64,000 nucleotides of DNA, taken from NCBI GenBank assembly GCA_030323885.1, contig CM059193.1, positions 75,585,040-75,649,039 on the forward strand. Direction: 5' to 3'. The notes beneath the pieces are model-generated. The model did no database searches, was not told the origin of the DNA, and saw only the letters and a program-made list of their open reading frames with translations. This DNA comes from Branchipolynoe longqiensis (lineage: Eukaryota; Annelida; Polychaeta; Phyllodocida; Polynoidae). This document shows, piece by piece, positions 54,663 through 62,249 of this stretch; the first letter of the stretch is position 1; the number at the start of each line of letters is the position of its first letter. The translations under genes and the position numbers were made by a program.

Positions 54663-55350
54663 GACATTACATCGTCAGAGTGAAGATGAGGGGCAGCTGG
54701 GTGGGACTTAGATACAAGATTCACCCTGTACTGCTGCAGTAGGGGTGCAAACCTACCGTATGTAAAAGCTGTCGAAAAAACGGGTCAATGAATTGAGAGC
54801 CTAATTTCACAATCTAAGAAGCAACATTTATTCTTTACATATCTCTTATTGATAGCCCGCTACCTTTGAGTTGAAAAATATAATATAATATCTAGTTTAA
54901 TCAGATTTAAAAGTGAAATCAACGGCGTTCTCTGGCCGCCATCTTGTCTTTTTGCATTCTCTCTCATTCACCAACTCTGTTCTGATATAACTAACCATTT
55001 GACACTGGTGCCAGGCATTCTACTTGTTGTTCCATACTAATGCTATTTTCGCCCGTATTTATATAAGGCTGGTTTTCACCCGTGTACTACAAGTACCGGG
55101 TGAATCTTTTATCTAGGTGGGACTGGGATGTGTGGATAGCTGGACAAAATCAAAATAAATTTGGCATTGGGATGCTGCAGCAGAGATTTTGTTTGATTTA
55201 AAAACATGTATATGTATTTACCGATTGAAAATTGTATGCTGCAGTTGGATGGCATCCGCTCTAAGTGTGTGGGTGATATTCTTGTCTGTACACCAAATGA
55301 TTCAATCCAAGCTAGCAATGGCTAACTAAAAAAATCCAGTATCTAAACCA
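54663..55350. other. No recognised gene
   Basis: Unique AT-rich sequence. Confidence 0.5.
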
Positions 55351-55352
55351 TT

Positions 55353-55691
55353 TAAAGTTGCACATACGGATGGTTTTGAGGTTTTCTCCTATTCTGAAAT
55401 AAATATATATATGTTATAATCTACACTTACATTAGTTTGAAGCGGCTTCTATTCTAAATAACTAACTTTTCAGATATTTGAAATGCAACCACGCAAAATT
55501 AATGTTGGCAAGCATGCCAAAACGCTGCCACCATAGGCTTCTGCAATCTATTAAATTGCCTCAGTTGTCCGTTCTATGTGGTGACACACATTTAATAAGT
55601 GCACCAGTATGTAGTTTGATATATAGAATCAAATTTAGATAATTGATTCGGTTTTGAAAATTTGATGTTTTCATCGGGTTAGACAGCTTTA
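55353..55691. mobile_element. MITE-D, complete
   Basis: TTAAAGTTGCACATACGGAT at the left; GGGTTAGACAGCTTTA at the right. The interior is as in 29701-30053. Confidence 0.8.
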
Positions 55692-55815
55692 TCTATTGAC
55701 TAATGGCATGGTGGATTTGATCGACATTCCCCCGATGGGGTGATCTTCCTGTGTTTACATCCAAATGATTCGATGCAAACTAACAATAGGTACCTACAAA
55801 CAGTCTGTAAACAAT

Positions 55816-55938
55816 GTAATGCTGCATCATCCGATGGATTTAAAGTTTTGCCATTTTCTAAGATAAATATATGAGGTTGATCGCTACGATCCACTTTACT
55901 TTAGTGTGAAGTAACTTTGTTTTAAAATGATTAACTTG
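55816..55938. mobile_element. MITE-D left-end fragment
   Basis: TAATGCTGCATCATCCGATG through CACTTTACTTTAGTGTGAAG to ATGATTAACTTGGGAGA. Confidence 0.7.
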
Positions 55939-55944
55939 GGAGAC

Positions 55945-56182
55945 ACTAGTCGCTTTCTAGCCAGGTGCTCAGCATTATTAGGATAATACAAGGATTGGGT
56001 GGTTCAGTGACAGGATAATGTGACTAAGTGAGATATCAGGTTATGGTGCTGGCAGCCTGGTCTCCAAGTGGGGAAGCACTATACGGTTCCCATGATTGTG
56101 CACAGTCACAAGTCGGTACCAGTCCTGATATGACCTTAGATGTTGCCAGGACGTAAACCTCCAACAGCAAACCAACCAACTG
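55945..56182 (+). mobile_element. SINE-A, headless
   Basis: AGTCGCTTTCTAGCCAGGTG through GTGACTAAGTGAGATATCAG to CCTTAGATGTTGCCAGGACG. Confidence 0.8.
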
Positions 56183-56473
56183 ACTTGGAACCGTTGATTT
56201 ATGAATCATGGTGGCCTTAGACTGCCACCTCTTCTTCTAAGTGCAGCTGTCAACTTTTCATGACACTAAGCTGTGAGAGCAAGGAGAGTTATCATTGGTT
56301 ATGGCAACATCAATTTGCTAATGGCCAGCACATGTAGTGTAAGCAGGCTATATAACTATGGACTTGCTGTGGAAGTATATGTAAGCACTGCTTTCGTCAT
56401 ACTATATGCTGGTATTTAGCACGGTGCCATAACTACAACACTGCAGCTGCATTGGTTACAGAAGAAGTTACCA
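56183..56473. other. No recognised feature
   Basis: Unique sequence. Confidence 0.4.
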
Positions 56474-57018
56474 TAAATAATATCAATAATATCAATACTA
56501 TCAATAATAGTAATAATATGTATACTATTAATAATTATTAATAATATTAATGATATTAATAATATTAATAATATTAATAATATTACTATTATTAATACTA
56601 TTAATACTATTACTAATATTAATACTATTAATAGTATTAGTACTAGTAATAATAATATTAATAATATTAATAATATTAATAATATTAATAATATTAATAA
56701 TATTAATAATATTAATAATATTAATAATATTAATAATATTAATAATATTAATAATATTAATACTATTAATAATATTAATAATATTAATAATATTAATAAT
56801 ATTAATAATATTAATACTAGTAATATTATTAATACTATTAATAATATTAATAATATTAATAATATTAATAATATTAATAATATTAATAATATTAATAATA
56901 TTAATAATATTAATAATATTAATAATATTAATACTATTAATAATATTAATACTATTAATAATATTAATAATATTAATAATATTAATAATATTAATAACAT
57001 TAATACTATTAATAATGC
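56474..57018. repeat. 9-bp array AATATTAAT
   Basis: About 60 units with periodic variants (AATACTATT, AGTACTAGT). The sequence is almost its own reverse complement and lacks stops in several frames on both strands, giving spurious frames of up to 194 codons. Confidence 0.95.
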
Positions 57019-57066
57019 TCAGCAAATCTATCTAAGAAATTAGAGTTTCCGCTTATTCTGGGAGTA

Positions 57067-57692
57067 TATGCAGAGTTCAGGCATAACACCCTGTAAACTC
57101 CAATCCACACATTTAGATAAACCAAAGACCCTATAATACTGAGACGGCTCACTCCGTATCTCTCCCAAGGTAATGTACATTTTGCAGTGCCACCTTGTGG
57201 TGGGCTCGATCAGCCCGACTGCTGGTTGCTGTTTCACATCTAAACACATACAATTATAATATACATGAGATAGGTAAGTATGAATACACATCAATATGGA
57301 ATTGCTATGAACAAATACATATCATCATCAGAATCATCATCATCATCGCCATCATCACACATCTTTCATATTCATATATACATGTATACATATAATATAG
57401 CAACTGTTTAACCGAGAGAACAGCCAGCGTACCAAGTGGTGGGTTTGACCATTTTGATTATACAATATAGGCTAAGTAAGCCCTCTTATTATTATAGGGT
57501 CTTTGGATTAACATTGGAATCAGACATTCAAAAAGTGAATTCCTTTTTTTTGCATTGCTGCTTATTCATTACATCACAAGAAAAATGGAAGTAGTGAGAA
57601 TTAAAATGTCCTTCTCGCAAAAATCTTTCATTTTAATTTTAATTTTGGATTGGCATTTGCTGGGTTTTGCGGCTGACCTCTTCATATTATAG
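57067..57692. mobile_element. MITE-E split by another element
   Basis: The left end GCAGAGTTCAGGCATAACAC and right end GGTTTTGCGGCTGACCTCTT are inverted repeats of the MITE-E type. The interior AACATTGGAATCAGACATTC resumes after the insertion at 57122-57506. Confidence 0.8.
57122..57506. mobile_element. 385-bp inverted-repeat element inside MITE-E
   Basis: The ends CCAAAGACCCTATAATA and (other strand) CCAAAGACCCTATAATA are perfect 17-bp inverted repeats. ATAAA (57117-57121) and ATTAA (57507-57511) flank it and may be a worn target duplication. No coding sequence is recognised. Confidence 0.8.
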
Positions 57693-57809
57693 TAATCGCT
57701 TTGGCGGCCCATATGCTGGTATAGAACATCATACTCTAAGTACGAGATGTTGGCTGCCTTGGCAGCAAAAACAATAAATAATATTAATAATACTCAACAA
57801 CTCAATCTG

Positions 57810-58552
57810 AAGGCTCGGTCACATAGACGTTAGTGGCTGTAGTTGAACGTAGTTGAACGTAGTTGAACGTAGTTGAACGTAGTTGAACGTAGTTGAACGT
57901 AGTTGAACGTAGTTGAACGTAGTTGAACGTAGTTGAACGTAGTTGAACGTAGTTGAACGTAGTTGAACGTAGTTAAACTCTAGTTGAATGTAGTTGAATA
58001 TAGTTGAACATACCAGCATCGATACTTCTTTGTCATGCTAATGTAGTAATAATGTGGCTGGGCCATCGATTAAATCTTTGGATATGTTTAAAAGAGTCCT
58101 ATGTTAGGGGCTGAATTTGCATATGTGATGCTAACATACTCTAGTGTACTCTAGCATACCCTATAGTGCTCTAGCATAGTCTAGCATACTCTAGCATATG
58201 CTAGCATACTCTAGCATACTATAGCATGCTCTAGCGTGCTCTAGCATACTCCAGCCTACTCTAGTGTACTAGGACGAAGCCGTGGTCACATAGCTGTTAG
58301 TGGACGTACGTGAACATAGTGGAGGCTAACGTAGTTTAACATAGTTGGACGTAAGTGAATGTACCATAACATATTTAACCGCACCATAACGTATTTATCT
58401 CTACCCTAAATTATTTCTCCATACCAAAACCTGACGTACCTTAACGTTTTTCACTGTAGTTTAACATACTTATACCAGGTTTGACCCACGTTAATCTATC
58501 CTACATCAATACATTCAACTAGGTCCACTAACATGTATGTGACCGGACCTTT
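57810..58552. mobile_element. FB1 element, complete, with expanded 10-bp array
   Basis: The left end AAGGCTCGGTCACATAGACG and right end (other strand AAAGGTCCGGTCACATACAT) are inverted repeats. About 13 perfect GTAGTTGAAC units lie at 57838-57970. A stretch of CTCTAGCATA-type units (58138-58270), an internal copy of the terminal sequence (CCGTGGTCACATAGCTG), and inverted units follow. Confidence 0.85.
57838..57972. repeat. 10-bp minisatellite GTAGTTGAAC
   Basis: About 13 contiguous near-perfect units inside FB1; the other two FB1 copies have only 2-4 units at the same place. Confidence 0.95.
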
Positions 58553-58702
58553 AGTAAACGGACTATGGGTTACTATGGGATTATTTTATATTAATCCCTT
58601 CGTCGTTGCATATGCTGGTGTAGAACATGATACCATAAGTACTACACATTGACTGCATTGGCTGCGGACACATAACATAAAATGAATAATGCTCGCAAAG
58701 AA

Positions 58703-59008
58703 GTAACCTCTGTGACAGAGTGGTTAGAGTGTCTGACTTTTTTCTAAGTCAGACTCCTAATGTGAAGGTTGGTGGTTCGATTCCCCATGCCCCCCCCCCC
58801 CTAATCTGCCAATTTGGATTTCCACCGCTGTGTATAACCTACAGCATCATCAAAGACCAGTTGCTCTCATACCATGTCTATATGGTGTGGGAGGTTAAAA
58901 ATCCCTTGAGTCGGTAAAAGTGTAGGCTATCGACAAACTGTCTAATGGTGAAAACAAGTCTATTCAGACTTATCCATGATAGGCAGTATACAAATCACAA
59001 CAACAACA
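58703..59008 (+). mobile_element. SINE-C, near full length
   Basis: ACAGAGTGGTTAGAGTGTCT, the arm CTGACTTTTTTCTAAGTCAG and B-box GGTGGTTCGATTCCCC, then the body to GACTTATCCATGATAGGCAG and a (CAA)n tail. Confidence 0.85.
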
Positions 59009-59014
59009 ACCCAC

Positions 59015-59250
59015 TGGGAGAGTGGGCGGCTGGCATCATGATATCCCGATATTCCACTCAGTCACAGTATCCTGTGACTGAGTAAACCAGTCCTTGCCCG
59101 ATCATATTGATGCAGAGTGCCAGGCTAGGCAGTGCCATGTATCAACGTTTGTTATAAATCATTCGCTTGACTCAGACTGGGTTAGAACCTACCACCTTCC
59201 ACATGGGAAACCGGTCAGGCAGGGCTCTTACCAATTCGACCTACCAACAG
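59015..59250 (-). mobile_element. SINE-A, 3' truncated
   Basis: On the minus strand, the head GTCGAATTGGTAAGAGCC and GGTTCTAACCCAGTCTGAG; the body stops at CAGCCGCCCACTCTCCCAG. Confidence 0.7.
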
Positions 59251-59317
59251 AGTAGAAAACTGATTGATTTTCCCTTATGGGTCGGCAATACAGCTAAAAC
59301 GACTATGCACTTTCTTG

Positions 59318-59690
59318 AGCAGACTGGCCGAATGAGTTGAGCATCCGAAACCATGGGTTCGAACCCTAATCGAGTCAAACCAATAACATACAAATTTAAA
59401 CTTGTCGTTTCTTAGTCAGGCCTTCGGTATTATTAGGATAGGGCAAGGACTATCAAACGAATGAATTGTTAAAGTTGATACCTGTTGCTTCAGGGCCAGG
59501 CGCTCCGCAGTATTAAGATAGGGCAATGGACTGGTTGGATCAGTGTCAGGATAATGTAAGTGAGTGGGATCTGGTCTCCCAGTGGGAGCAGCTCTATAAA
59601 GGGACCATGAGTGTGCACTGTGACAAGTCAGTATCCATCCTGATATGACCATACATGTTGCTAGGACGTAAAACTCCAACAACCACTCTC
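59318..59690 (+). mobile_element. SINE-A, rearranged
   Basis: The head CTGGCCGAATGAGTTGAGC and GGTTCGAACCCTAATCGAG is of the second type. The segment with the GATAGGGCAA motif is present twice (about 59436 and 59517), an internal duplication. The tail is intact (GACCATACATGTTGCTAGGA). Confidence 0.75.
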
Positions 59691-60240
59691 AGATTCATTA
59701 ATCCTCCAGGACGGAAGGGAGACAAATACCCAACCTTGACTTTACCTTTAAACAAAAACAGCCAAAACGAGAACCATATATAGTAATCCCATTTAGGTCC
59801 CTTTTGCAAGTCGTCGTGTGGCTTCCACTTCCGGTTCCGGTGTCACTACAGACTTCCGGCGACTCGGGTATGTTAGCCTTCGGGAGTAGACGCCTTACAA
59901 CTGCCCGGACAAACTGGACATTTGCAGTGAGGGAACGAAACGGACCCCAGCCGGCCTCCCTGGGCCTCACCGGGCCTCCCCGGGATTCAGGACCGGGTGT
60001 TCGCCCGACGTTACTCGGAAACCACCCCACCCAACATCACAACTCAATTTGGGCAACTCGCGCTGGATGTTACTAAAACATCGCCAACTAGCACGACTAT
60101 CTCACTCACACAGTGAGTGGCGGTTACAGTGTGCAGGGGTGGTGGCGCCACCATCGGAGCTGGGGTTGTGGACGCTGGAGCAGTCGATGATTAGGACAGA
60201 CTCTATCAGTCCGTGGAACTGAGCCAGTGGTGAGGGAAAG
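59691..60240. other. GC- and CpG-rich unique island
   Basis: 59800-60060 is non-repetitive and CpG-rich, unlike its surroundings, with frames open on both strands (59804-60076 plus; 59698-60030 minus). No domain is recognised. It could hold an untranslated first exon or promoter of an adjacent gene. Confidence 0.3.
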
Positions 60241-60274
60241 GAGGGAAAGGTGGGATATTCGAGTTATTATACTT

Positions 60275-60395
60275 GTCAATGGGAAATATTGCGCCTAGAG
60301 CAGGACTCGAACCCGCATCTCTTTGCATTCCTGGCCAGTCTGCTAACCATTACACCACTTAGGTTCCCTGATATCACCACACTACCCACTCCTAC
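60275..60395 (-). mobile_element. SINE-Q fragment
   Basis: On the minus strand, AAGTGGTGTAATGGTTAGCA (A-box), GCGGGTTCGAGTCCTGCTC (B-box), and GCGCAATATTTCCCATTG. Confidence 0.75.
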
Positions 60396-60469
60396 ATGTC
60401 TATGTGGTTACTTGCCTGGGAGGTCAGTGCAGACAACTACATACTCGTATCATTCGTATACAGCATATA

Positions 60470-60625
60470 TTGTATAGTTTGAAAGTGAACAGAACTTCAG
60501 AATGGTGGTCGGCTCACACGTGAGGGAGGTGGGGACGGAGAGAATGTCCGCTCCACAGTAAATATCATTGAGGGTAAGATGGTTCGAATGAAACATTAAG
60601 TGATTTAGATGCATACCGACAATGC
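60470..60625. repeat. Dispersed repeat, copy 2
   Basis: Matches 42928-43100 (TTTGAAAGTGAACAGA, GGTCGGCTCACACG, GGAGAGAATGTCC, GAAACATTAAG). Confidence 0.7.
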
Positions 60626-60857
60626 ACATGCACATATATTCTGTACATATATATTGCATACCTTATTATGTAAATATAAATAATATATTAAGTTGATCAG
60701 TATTATCTACCTTAGCTTAGATTTATGAAACTGTTTTCGCAATTTTATTTCAATATTATTGTTATGTTAAATTAATGTTGGCATGCTCGTCAAAATTTAC
60801 ACCGACTATTTATGCCGTTAACAATTATCAAATCCCTGACTTATGAAGGAATGTGAA

Positions 60858-61222
60858 TACAGATGAACCTCAATCCAACGGACACTGATGCAACGGATTC
60901 CGGATCCAACGGACACAATCTGCTAGAGTGAATATCTGGTCCGAACGTTTAAAACTCCTGAGTGATATCTGTAAGGCTAAGGACAAGCTTAGAAAATATG
61001 CTGTAAAGTTTAATTTTGACTCTAGTAAGGATAAGAAGGGGGTCATTCATGTACGTAGGCATATGAAAGATCCCCAGAGGCATATGAAAGATCCCCAGAG
61101 TAAAGTAAAGGTGAATGTGCGTGGGGTAGAGCCCCTGGAAAACTTTGTCGCTGCAACGGACAAACGGCTTTAACGGACAACTGCTCCCCCCTATTAGTCT
61201 GTTGGATCGAGGTACATCCGTA
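60858..61222. mobile_element. Pogo/Tigger-like element with a coding remnant
   Basis: The left end TACAGATGAACCTCAATCCA and right end (other strand TACGGATGTACCTCGATCCA) are inverted repeats with TA at both ends, typical of Tc1/mariner-pogo elements. Subterminal CAACGGACA motifs recur on both sides. The interior keeps an open frame. Confidence 0.8.
60928..61173 (+). pseudogene. Open frame in the pogo-like element, possible transposase C-terminus
   Basis: The 82-codon frame ends in a TAA within the right subterminal repeat. It is lysine/arginine-rich (LLSDICKAKDKLRKYAVKF) and contains an in-frame 7-residue duplication RHMKDPQ RHMKDPQ produced by a 21-bp repeat (61057-61098). No DDE triad or DNA-binding domain is visible. 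Being inside a pogo-like element and closing at its end fits a 5'-deleted transposase gene, but captured host sequence is also possible. Confidence 0.4.
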
Positions 61223-61240
61223 TATGTATATATATATATA

Positions 61241-61480
61241 TGAAGAGTTCAGGCACAAAACCATGTAAACACCAATCCAAAAATTATGTTTAAATACAAG
61301 ATTTGTACCTGAAAATAATTATAATGCTCTCTAATTGCACTGTTTATATGATCACATGCTTATGAAGCAATGAACAAGGAAGTATAACAATTATTTTGTT
61401 TAACTTGTTGACGGTTTGAGTCCAACGTTTATCTCCATTTTTGGATTAGCGTTTACATGGTTTTGTGCCTGAAGTCTTCA
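61241..61480. mobile_element. MITE-E, complete
   Basis: TGAAGAGTTCAGGCACAAAA at the left and the inverted TGAAGACTTCAGGCACAAAA at the right, about 42-bp terminal repeats. Confidence 0.9.
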
Positions 61481-61483
61481 TAT

Positions 61484-61957
61484 GAGTCAGCCTCACGAAA
61501 ACGGGCCAATCGGTGGTCAAGTGAAGATGTTGGCATCGCAATTCTTAAAAGTGTAGTGCATTTCTTTGTTTCATATTAAATTATCCTAGAAACAAATCAA
61601 GTTTTTTTATTTTCTCGACCTTTACATTCAGGATAAATTTAAAGACTTTCCAACACCTCTGTCAATGCTAAATCATAATTATCCTGATCGACGCCGACAT
61701 CCAATCATCGATGCCGACAACTTTAACAGATATCGGCGTCGCAATTCTTAAAGACTCATACATTTCTTTGTTTTATATTATATTATCCTAAAAACAATTC
61801 AGGTTGTTGTACTTTCTCGACCTTTACATTCAGGATAAATTTAAAGACTTTCCAACACCTATGTCAATTCTAAATTATAATTATACCGATCGACGCCGAT
61901 ATCCAAGCTCGACGCCGACATTGACCACCAATTGGCCTCTTTTCGTGATCCTGACCC
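61484..61957. mobile_element. Inverted-repeat element with two tandem ~230-bp units
   Basis: The left end TCACGAAAACGGGCCAATCG and right end (other strand TCACGAAAAGAGGCCAATTG) are inverted repeats that continue GTGGTCAA. The interior is two copies of a unit with GCAATTCTTAAAGACTC, CTCGACCTTTACATTCAGG and GACTTTCCAACACCT. CATAT flanks both sides and may be the target duplication. Confidence 0.8.
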
Positions 61958-61984
61958 ATATACATATATCAGCACTATAATTTA

Positions 61985-62155
61985 GAAAGTCGTCATGAGT
62001 GTGCACTGTCATCCTGATATGAGCATAGATGTTGCTAGGACGTAAAACAACAACAAACAAAACTTCTAAATGGCAGACCTCAATAGCGGCTGAGTTGTCA
62101 GAGCTTGGAGTTTTACGTCCTGGAAACATCTAAGGTCATATCAGGACCTCATCAG
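61985..62155. mobile_element. Two SINE-A tail fragments in opposite orientation
   Basis: Plus-strand tail 61985-62062 (GTCGTCATGAGTGTGCACTG, CATAGATGTTGCTAGGACG) and minus-strand tail 62103-62150 (TACGTCCTGGAAACATCTAA). Confidence 0.65.
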
Positions 62156-62249
62156 CATTTTAATCTGACTCCACAGGCACCGCGTTACTAAGTACAAACA
62201 AACCTGGAAGCTGCTGGTTTCTCAACAGACCTTGAGGGAATGTCAGCTT

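Noticed and set aside
56416..57035. Open frames of 161-194 codons (I/L/N repeats) on both strands
   Set aside because: Direct product of the AATATTAAT array.
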